Source: Acanthaster planci
Lineage: Eukaryota; Echinodermata; Asteroidea; Valvatida; Acanthasteridae
Assembly: GCF_001949145.1 (NCBI RefSeq)
Contig: NW_019091376.1
Location: 961,492 to 978,161, forward strand
DNA length: 16,670 bases
Reading direction: 5' to 3'
Shown: positions 1 through 10,604 of the stretch, piece by piece
How positions within the stretch are numbered: position 1 is the stretch's first letter
How the letters are laid out: every line of letters starts with the position of its first letter
Notes under the pieces: model-generated
Told to the model about the DNA's origin: nothing
What the model saw: the letters and a program-made list of their open reading frames with translations, nothing else
Databases searched by the model: none
Program-made: the position numbers and the translations under genes

Positions 1-78
1 TACTCTCCAGACGGCGCCCTCCACGAAGGCGAAGACCACCTCAGCGCTTTGGGAGTGGAAATAAGTATTGTACTGTAA
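1..78 (+). CDS. Probable 3' end of an unrecognised protein-coding gene (partial)
   Basis: Frame 1 is open from the window edge for 25 codons and stops at TAA (76-78), giving a tail that ends LSALGVEISIVL. The stretch is much richer in G+C than what follows, codon third positions are mostly C, and composition drops to AT-rich DNA right after the stop, as at a coding-to-3'UTR boundary. AATAAA signals follow at 513 and 1037. I do not recognise the protein. The same bases are also open on the minus strand (reading AEVVFAFVEGAVWRV) behind a possible acceptor near position 84, so an antisense exon is a real alternative. Too short to decide alone. Confidence 0.4.
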   Translation, partial: YSPDGALHEGEDHLSALGVEISIVL

Positions 79-1060
79 TAACTTAGGTTAGATGGTGCAT
101 TTCATGTACTTAAGTTTCCCTTGTTGAGGACAAGGATTTTAAGTGGTGGCAAGTGTGGAAGGGAGATTTGAATGTTTTTTTTTACATGACACTTTTTCTT
201 TTACAAGCTTCCTTAGTTTAGTCAGCAACTTGTCTGGTACCCCGTATCACCTTTTAGTTTAGCATTGCTCATCGAGCTCAGGCCTCAGCTCCTGCAGTTA
301 ATTGTGCAGACTGGTGCGCGCTACGGAAGAGTGAGCATTACCACTCACTGCTCTCTTCGGCCTTCCCACATTTGCGCTTTTCTGCTCTTGTCACCAGTTG
401 CAGCTGGGGTTTGTGCCTGATTGGTCACTCGAGTAATCCACTTGTGGCACTGTGTTGGGTTGTTATCACATTTCCATTTTTTTTCATTTGTTAACTTTGT
501 CCTTACCTTCCAAATAAATCGCGACCCAGTCTTCCTGAACCAGGTGTCTTCAGATCTTGTTACTTTCCCAAAGTCTTATGTATTCAGTTAGCGGGGCAAA
601 TTTCCAGGTTACACATGCATCATGTCCTTACCAGAGTAGCTCACCCTTTTTGATTTCGCCCTTTTTTGTAATTCTTTCCTTACTTCATAACTGGACCAAT
701 GTGCCATTTCATGTACATGTATTTATTTATTTTATGTTTATGTCCTAGGTGGTCGTTTTAATTCTTTTTTTTAATTTATTTAATTAATGAAGTATTATCG
801 TTTTATTTCTAGATAATACTTATTGTTAAATTTTTATAAAGTGTCCAAGTGTATTTTTATATGCATTTATATATTTAACTGCTTACATGTTCAGTGTTTT
901 AGATAGTGTATTTACTTATTAGGCCTATTAATATCTTTAATTTTTCACTACTAGACTGTAGGGAGAGTGGTCTGTGACCACAGTGATTTTTTATTACTTT
1001 TGTCTCCCATCTTGTTTATGATGTATTATTGGCATCAATAAATTACAATACATTAGTATA
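79..1060 (+). other. 3'UTR-like AT-rich stretch with two poly(A) signals
   Basis: No convincing coding frame. It follows the stop at 76-78 and carries AATAAA at 513-518 and at 1037-1042, the second in a context typical of a transcript end. A short perfect stem (GTGGTC, 3-nt loop, GACCAC) lies near 970-984, and an imperfect stem-loop lies near 325-361. Best read as the 3'UTR and end of the plus-strand gene entering from the left. This is inference only. Confidence 0.35.
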
Positions 1061-2643
1061 GCACGGACGGGGCAAAGTGAAAATAGGGCGAAGTGGGGAT
1101 TGGGCGACAACAAATACGTGTGTCCACGCGATGGTCTCCGAACCAAAGATCGTATAGTGCCGCGAAGCGGTCGATCCTCTTATGGCTCTCTTCCCATCCC
1201 ACATGTTGAAGGTACACTCACCATACGTGGCTACCAACGATCATGGATCATGATCAATCATCAGCAGCAGGGTATGGTCCGAGCATGTTTCGATTTGAAA
1301 ACGGAAAATGAGGGAAAAGACGACAGACTCGCTTCTTCTTTTTCTGTTGAAAACAAAAGTACATGTAGTCCAAGTTTCATTCGTCTGCACACGTGTACCC
1401 GCGTTATTTTGACTGAGGTGACGTCTCTGAGCACTTCTCAAGATTAAAACTGCCTTAAATCCCCTTGTGAGTTGCTCCTCCCTTTAATAGAAGCAACGAA
1501 TTCCTCGTATAGTGGCGAGCATACAAATGCGTTTCGTACATTACACAATAAAAAATTGAAACTGTTTTTCATTCTTAAATGTTGGAGCAATAGGCCTAGA
1601 TTATGTTGGTGCTTATATCTACACTGAAAAAGGGGAAAAAGAATGTGATCGTTTTGAGTTTTTAAATGAAAGACAAGATTTTGTTCTGTTGTCATTTTTT
1701 TTCAAATCCAAAATTAGAAATGTATTGTTTTCTATTTTCATTTTCTTTTTTAAAACGGAAAACAACTTTTAAAATTTTTTTCATTGTCACGTCAAAAACA
1801 ACTTCTTTTTTGGTTGTTTGATTTTCATTTTACAATCAAAAAAGAATAAATACGTGTATATATAAATGGAATATATGTATATAGAATATGTACATAAATA
1901 TGTGCACAACTAATAGACGAAAGAACACTCACGGGGGCAGGCGTATTCCATGAAGTAAAGCTTCTTTTATCAGCATAAAATATGTATTTCACTGTCCCTT
2001 TTAATGTGAACCAAATGTGCTAAAATAAGCGGACAAATCATTTTCATATTCCGTATGTTTAGCTGCATTTCCATCATTTGTGACCAAGATGGACTATTAT
2101 ATGTATTAAGCAATTTGACTTTCTATGAACCTAAAAGTAAAAGAGGCCACACCAAACGTGGTTCCCTACATCCAGTATTTGTATTAATAGGGGAGGGGAG
2201 TTGAGCTGAAACAAGTTAATTAATAAAAGCATATCTAAATGAAAGGTTGTGTCGTGAAATTAAATATTTTGAACTCAAGTAAATTTAGCAGCAAATGTGT
2301 GGCCTAATTAAACCATATCTGTGACAACAGAAACAATTTCCATTCAATCATTTTATGGATATAATAAGAAACCACACGTGCAATACAGTAAACTTGCATT
2401 TAAAGATTGTTTTCATTTGTCAGCACCATGTTCAAACTCCCATTTGTGACAACACAACCTTAAACCTTAATTTCAAATAACATAGGAAATCAAATTCCCA
2501 CATACAATTAATACATGCATATCACCTTCCCAAGAATAATAACAGGAATTTACAAAAAGAAACCTGAACTTCTGCAGTGAGCATCTTACCCAACAAAAAG
2601 GGAGATCATTACATACTCATCTTAGTAATAACATCAAACAGAA
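1061..2643. other. Probable intergenic region
   Basis: Positions 1070-1450 are richer in CpG than their surroundings and are open in several overlapping frames, but none shows a family motif or convincing codon use. From about 1450 on the DNA is AT-rich, with poly-T and poly-A runs, an ATATGTATATA-type stretch near 1855-1905, and AATAAA at 1547 and 1847. No gene, RNA or repeat boundary could be supported. Confidence 0.4.
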
Positions 2644-2792
2644 CTATGTAGCATCCAGCTCAGTTTTTCCATTTTCAGAAAGAAGTGTCATTGATGAGTA
2701 GAATGAGGCTGGTGCATTAACTGCTTGAACTGCCTTGAAGTTGCAGAACAAGACTATAATTATAATGGCTGTAATTAAGAACATCTTGAACA
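2644..2792 (-). other. Weak candidate terminal exon encoding a membrane tail
   Basis: On the minus strand a possible acceptor (CTTCAG, ending at 2793) is followed by an open frame of about 49 residues to TAG at 2644. The frame has a strongly hydrophobic segment (MFLITAIIIIVLF) then a polar tail ending SENGKTELDAT. The tail half looks coding in composition. The upstream half is AT-rich, where hydrophobic frames arise easily. No partner exon is visible: the phase-1 acceptor does not fit the obvious phase-0 GT near the end of the zinc-finger exon. It may simply be 3'UTR sequence of that gene. Confidence 0.15.
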
Positions 2793-4032
2793 CTGAAGTT
2801 TTGAACAAGAAAAATAGCCAAAATTGGGTAAACAATTTTAGCCAGTTGATAGTGTAAAAAAAGCAAAAAATCAATTTACATGGGTATAGTTTGTATAAAA
2901 AAGCTCAACAGGTGCAAACAATTTCTTGTAAAAATCTTTTGAAAAGATAAAAAAGCAACAAACATGAAAATACAAACTTGGTTTGGTGCATAAATACTCT
3001 CTTTGTTCCTTATTTTACATGGTAGTGGAATAACAGCATGTACAATTTTACTCAAACATGTTAATTACAGAAAAGGTACGAATATAAATATGGATTATGT
3101 AAACTATTTCAGCTGCATTTTTAATTATATATTTTTTACAATTTCAATCAACAAAATCACATACATGTACTCGTAATTACACAAAGTTGTAAGAATCATT
3201 GACAGCAGTGTCTGAGGTTTTGGTTTCAAATACAGACAGAAGAGAAATGAAATTAGGTTATTAAAAAATCTGCCCTCCAAGAAAAAAAGAGATGACTTCC
3301 CACATCTCAAAACTCAGTACAACATAGAGATAAAACTCTGAGCTTAAAATGTCTTCCAGAAGTTGTCTGCTTAAGTGCCAGACAAAATCAGCGACAACAT
3401 GTTTTAACCAGCCTTTCCAACATAGATGTACATGTACATATTATACACATCAATGCACAGAGTGACATGCATGTATGCGGGAACATGGAAGTACAAATTC
3501 CTTCACAGGATCTTCGCTTTTGGTTCTGGACTAAAAACCTGTCTTGTTCAATGTTTGAGGTTATGAACAAAACACTACACGCTGATTTTATCAATGATTC
3601 ATCGTGCATTACATTTTAGAATTTTGGACTCAGTTTTTTTCCCTTGAAGAAAAGACTAGACAAAGTTTGTTGTTCATGAGAATCTCGACTTAACCCCTCT
3701 CTTCCAACTCAGCAGCTTTCACTTGGAGGAGTAGGATTTAGTAAGCAATACAGCGAATGTCACGGGGCTAATTACTTCCTGACACTGTACTGACTTGACT
3801 TGTTTTGCACTCTCGTGAGGTTTCACTTTCAACATGAAAGAAAAGTTTGTAAATGGTTTAGACAAGCCAAATTTAAATGTCAAGATCACTTGCATGTTTG
3901 ATATTGAGCGGCCTTTTACATGTAAAGCAACAGAAAGTAAAATGTATAATTGTTTGATTACTATTAACCTTCTCTGTTTGTTACGACCTCCTCAAACGTT
4001 GGTTGCAATTGGAGACACTGAACAGAGACTTT
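2793..4032 (-). other. Probable 3'UTR and downstream flank of the zinc-finger gene
   Basis: AT-rich, with no supported coding frame on either strand, directly downstream of the TGA at 4033-4035 on the minus strand. I found no minus-strand AATAAA here. The variant ATTAAA at 3125-3120 (minus strand) is the nearest candidate poly(A) signal and would give a 3'UTR of about 0.9 kb. The region also contains several TACATGTA-type palindromes around 3160-3170 and 3425-3440. Confidence 0.3.
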
Positions 4033-7000
4033 TCATGTTACAGCTGGCGTCCTAAATGGGTCCTCATCCTTATCCATATGCATCTCCTTAAAATGCTGAT
4101 TTAACTGACAGCGGGAGATACCCATGTGGCTGCAAAGCTGGCACTTCATTGGCTGTTCATCACGACGCTGGTGCCTGTACATCTTCTTGGGTTCGGCTGT
4201 GTGGTAGTCACAACTCCAGCAGCACAGCACAGTGCGACCAGACTCCCTCAAGATCTGCCGGCTGCATTCCAGTATCACATCACCAAACTTGACAATCTGC
4301 TCACTGCTGAGTTGCATGGGGAGTGTTGCAACTGAGGCAGATGAGGTGACTGGTGTAGATGGAGAGGAAACAACCAGCTCCAGAGGAAGGTACTTGTCAC
4401 TCGTGTTTCCCAAGTTTACAACTCTGACTGGGGTGGTGCTGGAAGAGCTGGTTGGGGCTGATGGCACGGCAGAAGTGTTTTCACTGGCACTTGAGGAAAC
4501 CATGGTTCCAGGGGTTACTCCTGCTGTGGATGAGGTTGTTGGACTGAGTGAATTTGCAGGCAGTGAGTTCCCCAGACTACTCTGCTGAGTTGGAACACAT
4601 GAGGATGCTGTGCAGACTAACACATTAGAGTCTAGAGAGATGCATACAGTTGTAACTATGGCTGAACTTGGAGTGCCATTGAAACTGCTGGCCTGTGTTA
4701 CGGGAACCGGGACTTGAGGTGCTGCTTGTCTTATGCTGTCATGGCAGAATGGGTGTCTCTCGGACACGCCTTGATGGCTTCGATGGTTGAATTGCCGCTG
4801 GTGTGAGTCACAAAGACTGGTTTGTGAAGGTGGTTGATTTCTACTCACTGGTGGTGACATAAAGCCAGGTGGGTACATGTGACTTGAGTTGTCATGAATC
4901 GGTGGGGAGTGAGTGTAAGGTCCAGAACAACAAGTGTCCAATCGGTCATCTGAGAAGCTCCTAGGCATTGCGGTCCCAAACATTCCCTCTGCCAAGCTTG
5001 ATCCTGGCAAATTTCTTATTGGAGAAGAAAATCGAGGGCTGTACAACACACTGTCATGCATATGGACTTGACCGTAGGATCTTGGAGACATCAGGCTCAG
5101 ATCTGGGGGATGGGGACTCGGTGGTGGCATGTACAGAGAGCGATGGATAGGACCATATGGGGTAGGTACAAACATGTGATTGACAGGGCCCTGCGGGTTT
5201 GATCCAGCGGACTGCCCATGGTGGGGGGCAGGTGGGGGTGTGGCATGAACCTGGTGAGTCATGCCGTGTCCTTGAACAGAATGGGCTGACAGTGACCCTG
5301 GCAGTGGCACCCCATGGAGAGGAGTCATGGAAAGATTGGGCACTGGGGTGGAGCTGCCGTACAAGACGGATGGTGGGGGCATCAATGGCATGGGCAGATG
5401 AGACATGGAATTTGAAGGGACCCGTGCACCAGGCATGCCATGTACATGATGAGCAGGGTGCTGATGGGGAACAGACTCTTGCCTGGGATGCTCCCTTGAT
5501 GCATGCAGAAGATCTGTGCTTGTCATTTCTCCCCTTTCAGCAACAGCGTGAGTCGGCTGGGTTCCAGTGAAGCTGCTGCTCTCCTGGATGGCAGACACCG
5601 CCACTCTGCTTGCATGGGTCTGTGTGCTGACAACTGAGCTTGGAGTTTCGGACCTTGTAGGATGCATGCGCAGATTCCTGTTCCGTCGCTGCAATGCCTC
5701 ATTCATGGCATTCCTTGCATTTGGTGGGATATTGCTGTGAAGTGGAACTGACTGGATATGGCTTTGCATGCTCAGGACTTGATCTCCTGGTGCAGTTGTT
5801 ACAGAATTATTGACCCCCTGATCAGCACCTTCACTGCCAGTAAAGCTAGGAGGGGGTGCAGCCATTCTACCCTGTCTCTCAGTGCTTAATCTTGCAGCAT
5901 GAGTTCCAGGTAAACTGCTTCCCTCTTGTCTTGAGAGAATGCCCTCAGAAGTGGTGGGCCAGTTTTGGATTCCTTTATCTGTACATCTCACCACAGATGA
6001 CGGCATTCCAGTGGCTGATTGTGAATGAAGTCCATGGTCTGCAGAATGTGTGTGACTAATGGTACTATTGGTCACACTGACAGTCTCAGTAGCTCTAAAG
6101 AAGCCTGCAGTCGTGTTAGGAGTCACTGTCACTGGTGGCGTTAGAGCAACACTTGAAACAACTGGAGGTGTGCTCATATTCAGAGAGGGAACCCCCCAAG
6201 GATTCCTCTCCAGAGCTCTTGATCGGAGTATTGCTGTGGCTAAGATACCTGCATGGTGGGGCACTACTGGTAGAGATGGGGTGCACAAGCTGTGCTCGGG
6301 TCTGTTTGTGAGAGTAGTACACTGAAGACTGCTTGGTCTTGCACCTGATGCATCAACATTTTGTCTCGGCACAAGATGCTCTTGATTAGCCTGTCTTGCT
6401 ATCACTAACGGCAAATCGTTCTGTGGTGGATTGTGGCCCCTGTTGCCGATGGCACCATTTATCTCAGGATGCATGGTACCAAGATTGTCACCAGGAAGCT
6501 GGGGCTGCCTTCGCACCGGAACAGCATTCCTCTCATCACTGATGGATGATAAAGAAGCAGGTGGTATTCTTGGAGTGTTCACATCTAGTAGGTAAGTTCC
6601 ATGTGGCGCAGGAGGGGTGGACAAGGTGGTGGTGGATATACAGGAATTGCTGGAGCTAATCAAGGTGGAAGGGAAGCTGTGATTTGCATTCCCCACTGAT
6701 GTCACTGTGTTGTGGGAATAAGTTACGGCTGTGTGGGAGTCTGCATGTGGCCTTTGCTGTCTTGCAACAGGATGTGAAGAACTAGGAACATTACCTTGAG
6801 GCCTGATGGTTTCACTTGGATTCTGCAAGGATTGGACAGATGTTCCAGGATGAATTCCATCATGGGATCCCTGCGATGCAGAATTCATCTGCACATGACT
6901 ATGCAAGTTTCTGCTCACCACACTACTGCACATTGTAGTGCTGAAGACAGTTCTTGAATTTAGTCTTGGTATGGAAGTTAAACTCTTACTGAGAGAAACA

Positions 7001-9140
7001 CAGGCTGTTGTGACCACCGTAATGTTATTGGTTTGCTTGGATTGCATAGATGGTGCGGTGGAAGATGTGAGCAAAGCTAAACCAGGCTGAAAGCTCACTG
7101 TTGTTGGTACAGGAGCACTGTCCTTGGGTCCTTGTGGGACTTGATGGTTTGCTGTTTGTGAAATATTAAAGGTTACCAGTGGTGCAATGGTTGTGCTTGT
7201 GTAAAAGCCTCTAGGTCCTGTTGCAAAGTTGGGCAAACTAGAGGCTCTTGGAGCTGTTGTGATAGTCCTAGTCCACTGTTCATTCACTGGCCTGACAGAT
7301 CCATGAAGATTATTGCTTGTTGTTACATTTACTGGCAGTGTGGAGTGTCTTAAATAGTCAAGGTCCTGAACATTTGTCATGCCGCCCAAGCCATTGGTGA
7401 TTGACGAGCAAGAATCTGAGGCCCCAGATGATGAAACTAATGTGTCTGGCAGTCTCTTTGATGAATCATGAGAGGCAGAGTTTGCCACGACTGTGGTTGT
7501 TGCCGGATGCACTATGGTCATTGTCTCTTCATTAACTAAATAACTTGAAGCTCTAATCCCTTGACTCCTTTGATTTGGTATCACATCTTGCCCCAGTGAT
7601 ATCTGTTCTGTCAGGCCATTTTCACCAGCATCTCCTTGTCGATATTGCACACTCTGGCCTGTAGTGGTCACTTCATTGTTCCTTTGTTCTGATAAATATT
7701 CACTAGGTACTGTTCTGTGTATACTGTCAACAGGGTGTGAAGACACTTCATCTGTACACTGACCAGGCAAAGCTTCGACTATCCCACTCCTGCCACTGCT
7801 CTTATCTTGTATGCTACTGTTTTCACTCACTGAAGAAGCAACAGACACATCTACTCTGGTCTTTTGTCCCTTGCAACGACTTTTGGCAGAGGAAGCACTC
7901 ATCCTGTGTGGTTTGCTTTTCTTTTTCTGACTTGTTTCTCTTTGGTTATCGTGGGAGATATTTGTTCTTGGGCTCCTTAACATAATTCTCAGTGTTTCAT
8001 CAAGAGACACACCACGTGTACTTGTTGCATTGGTTTTCTTGCAGGAAATTTGAGCAACACTGCCAAGACGAGCACTCGACTCACTTACACTTGACTGTGT
8101 CAATCCACTGGAAGTTGTAGTGATGCAGGCGTTTGCTGTGCTCACTGGTTGTCCAGTAGAAGTTGCCACAATGTCTGATGCATTCACAGACTGTGTCGAA
8201 GGAGTTTGCAAATTGCTAGATTGTGTTTGTACGACATCTGCAGCTGAAGGAACATCACAGTACTGCACTTGCCCGTTAGCAATGCCAACACTGGGGACAG
8301 TTATCTGTAAGATTCCTGAGCTTGTTAGAATGGCTGGTAGATTGAATCGCACACCTCCGTTCAAGGAGACAGCTGGTGTGATGCAGGTCTGGGGCTTGGT
8401 GTTAGCTGCTGTGTTCAAGTTACCATCATAACAACCTCCATTCATCAGAAGGCTGTATTTATATCTACTTGCTTTTGGCTTTGATACTGTCTTCGTTTTG
8501 GCAGTTCTGTTTGCTGACATTCCATTTCTGCCTTGGCTCTGTTCACTTCTCACTGGTGCTGCGTTGGCAGAAGAAATATCAGCACTGGTTTTGTTCAGGT
8601 TGCTCTTAGTTGGCACACAGCTGGTAGGCTGGAGACAACTGTGACTGGAACTGCTTGGTAACAGTTGAACAACAGTTTTGTAGTGACCTGCAATGTCTGT
8701 CATTGCAATCCTAGCTGGGGGATTCATTACATTTAAGTACTTGCCGCGTGACATCAATGGAACAGTCACTGAGAATGGAGAACCACTGGATGCCAAGGCC
8801 TCAGTGTTGAACATGGGTGTGTGGGCAATGATTGGTACACTAGGAATCAGCTGCACCTTTGGGCTCACAAACATCACCGGTCCGCTCTTGCTGTCCCCCT
8901 TGGTCACGCAGAAGGATGGGCCAAAGTCTGGCTGGGGAGCATCTTTAATGGGAACGGTTGCCGTGACAACCGACTGGTGGTGGTCTTTCTTGACCGTAGG
9001 CTTGGGAGCAATTGGTTTGAATTTTTTGCGGCACAGGGTCTCCAGCTGGGGATCACATGTGCTGTCATCGTGCCCGTCTGATGAATCCAGTTTACGCTTT
9101 GACTTTGATGGGCTGCATAGAGTTGGAGAAGGCTGCTTTT
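4033..9140 (-). CDS. Large disordered zinc-finger protein, main and last coding exon
   Basis: A single exon of about 5.1 kb encodes about 1,700 residues to TGA (4033-4035). The product is rich in Ser, Thr, Pro, Asn and Gln, with few predicted folded parts. Numbering from the upstream ATG at 9201, basic nuclear-localisation-like clusters lie near residue 33 (KSKRK) and residues 425-450 (QKKKSKPHR). A His/Pro/Met-rich part spans about residues 1250-1480. Two C-terminal fingers follow: finger 1 has C1661, C1664 and H1677 but no His at the expected fourth position (Asp-Glu-Gln there); finger 2 is complete (C1687, C1690, H1703, H1708). A nuclear, DNA- or cofactor-binding role is inferred; I do not recognise the family. 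The frame also runs open to an ATG at 9201, but 9141-9201 looks like intron: a TTTTTCTCTCTTCTTAG acceptor ends at 9141 and joins the exon at 9294-9426 in matching phase. Confidence 0.88.
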
Positions 9141-9293
9141 CTAAGAAGAGAGAAAAATTTAATGGAGACATCATTTCCTGACCACTGACACACATGGGCA
9201 AGTAATTTGTGTCTCAGCTCTCACCAGATTACCAAGCAAAGAAATTCATTTCATTTCCCTTATCTCACTGTCTATCAATCTGCTGTGTCTCAC

Positions 9294-9426
9294 CCTTAGT
9301 CTGCTTTTCTTGAATGCTAGCTCTTCCATTTTCTGTGATGGAGTTCTCAGATGCTTCTAATGAGGTCAGTTTGGAGGATGACTGACATTCACTGGCTCTA
9401 TTTCCAGGTGGCTGACCAGGTGATTC
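9294..9426 (-). CDS. Upstream internal exon of the zinc-finger gene
   Basis: This 133-bp exon was found by splice reading. On the minus strand an acceptor (CATTCACTTCCCAG, ending at 9427) opens a frame of 44 codons plus one base, beginning ESPGQPPGNRASECQSSS and ending EKQTK. It closes at donor G|GTGAGA (9293). The next acceptor, at 9141, begins AA-AAG-CAG, so the phase-1 junction makes a Glu codon and joins cleanly to KQPSPTLC of the main exon, removing a 153-bp intron. The Ser-rich, polar composition matches the main exon. Reading through the intron hits TGA, so retention would truncate the protein. The exon starts in phase 0, which fits the candidate first exon at 12886-12903, though intervening exons cannot be excluded. 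Confidence 0.7.
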
Positions 9427-9437
9427 CTGGGAAGTGA

Positions 9438-9489
9438 ATGAAAAATTTATAATGAAATGAAAAATTTATAATGAAAAATTCATAATGAA
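9438..9489. repeat. Short tandem repeat, 19-bp period
   Basis: Two exact copies of a 19-bp unit (ATGAAAAATTTATAATGAA) are followed by a partial third. The array sits just upstream, in gene orientation, of the acceptor at 9427. On the minus strand each unit supplies a TTTTTCATT pyrimidine stretch that may act as polypyrimidine tract or branch-point region. Confidence 0.8.
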
Positions 9490-9516
9490 ATGGGTCTTAC
9501 ATGTACACGTATTTGT

Positions 9517-9603
9517 CCTGGAAACATTTCCGAAATAGGATTGAGAGCTCATCTGCATACCTGGAAAAAAATTCCAAAATAGAATTGAGAGCGCATATGC
9601 ATA
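9517..9603. repeat. Tandem duplication of a 43-44 bp unit
   Basis: Positions 9517-9559 and 9560-9603 are adjacent, diverged copies. Both begin CCTGGAAA and contain an AATAG(G/A)ATTGAGAGC core, then GCATA at the end. Intronic, non-coding. Confidence 0.8.
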
Positions 9604-10251
9604 TATTTCGACAAAAAGCTCAAATTCTCTTCTATTTTAAAGTGATGATGTTCAACTACATTCACTTCTCATTCACTACTTGACTTTTTAAACAGATTTT
9701 AAGGTTTCTCTTGTTTAAGTATTGATTTTCCCTTTGTTCAGCTTTTTGAAGAATGTACAGGACACATACATGTACATGTAAGCCACTATAGCACTGACAA
9801 TGTTGTCGGAAATAAAACTCTTGTTGGAGGTTGAATCCAATAAGAAATTATCCAAACTCAATGACAAAATCAAAAAAAAAATTTGAACAGCTGCATTTCT
9901 GTTAAATTCAAAAACCATATTTTTTTCCATTCCAAAAATCAATTAAACTGGAGCTAAAACCTTTTAGAGCAAAAACGAAGCCAAAATGCCCAATGACAAA
10001 AAGTGTAGCAATTTTCTTTCATATGGCCTACATGTAGCAAAAAACAGCACATTTGCAAAATAGACATTTGTGCAGAAACAATTCTTTTATGATTGACTGT
10101 TGTGGTTTTCCCATGAGCTGGGCTGTTGTCCAGTGGAAATATCAGTTAGTGGTACTAAAAACAGTTTACTTCCTAAAATGTTTAGATGCAATCTTCTAGC
10201 ATTTATGATCAAACCCAGCACTGGACACAACGAACACAACATGTATTAACA
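9604..10251. other. Intronic sequence without recognised features
   Basis: AT-rich sequence within the proposed first intron of the zinc-finger gene. It has poly-A runs near 9870-9880 and a TACATGTACATGTA palindrome near 9767-9781. I see no gene, RNA or repeat boundary. Confidence 0.4.
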
Positions 10252-10255
10252 TTAA

Positions 10256-10604
10256 CCCCTTCCTGCCGGGAGGCGGTAAGAGTCGCTGTAAAACTTGAGA
10301 TCCCTCTGACCACTTTTCAGCTATTATTCTTGGCCCATGCTCAAGCGAACACGGTGAAAGAAAGCATACCCTGGCTCTTGTGTATATGGTGATTGGCCTT
10401 TGTGTGTTGCCAAGAAATGAAAAGGCCGAATTTGCATCATAACCACCAGCTTCACAATAGTCCCCACTTTGAAAAGAGGTAACGGGAATGTGGACGCGTG
10501 AAAAGAGCCGCATGCCACCAAACAATGAGCAGGTGGCCTTTGTGGCCAAGCGAGGCTGGAATTCTCGGAGTCTGCTTTCAGAAAAAAGTCCCGGCGTCAA
10601 GGGG
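10256..10604. mobile_element. Candidate MITE with short terminal inverted repeats, piggyBac-like
   Basis: The left end CCCCTTCCTGCCGGGA (10256-10271) matches the inverted right end (10589-10604, read inverted as CCCCTTGACGCCGGGA) at 13 of 16 bases. The interior is GC-richer than the flanks, as expected for an insertion. TTAA (10252-10255) precedes the left end, as for piggyBac-type elements, but the right flank is TATG, so the duplication is decayed or the assignment wrong. At 349 bp, no transposase is encoded. Open frames inside look non-coding. Confidence 0.5.

Noticed and set aside
1100-1447. Plus-strand open frame of 115 residues after the poly(A)-like signal
   Set aside because: Residue content looks random and overlapping minus-strand frames are equally open. 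No splice sites or motifs.
5199-5570. Plus-strand open frame of 123 residues opposite the His/Pro-rich part of the zinc-finger exon
   Set aside because: Shadow of the minus-strand coding; no start context or motif to support it.
8693-9181. Plus-strand open frame of 162 residues opposite the zinc-finger exon
   Set aside because: It lies fully antisense to a long, compositionally consistent exon; openness follows from that exon's codon use. No family motif.
10196-10600. Minus-strand open frame of 134 residues
   Set aside because: It nearly coincides with the GC-rich MITE and has no recognisable domain; openness is explained by composition.
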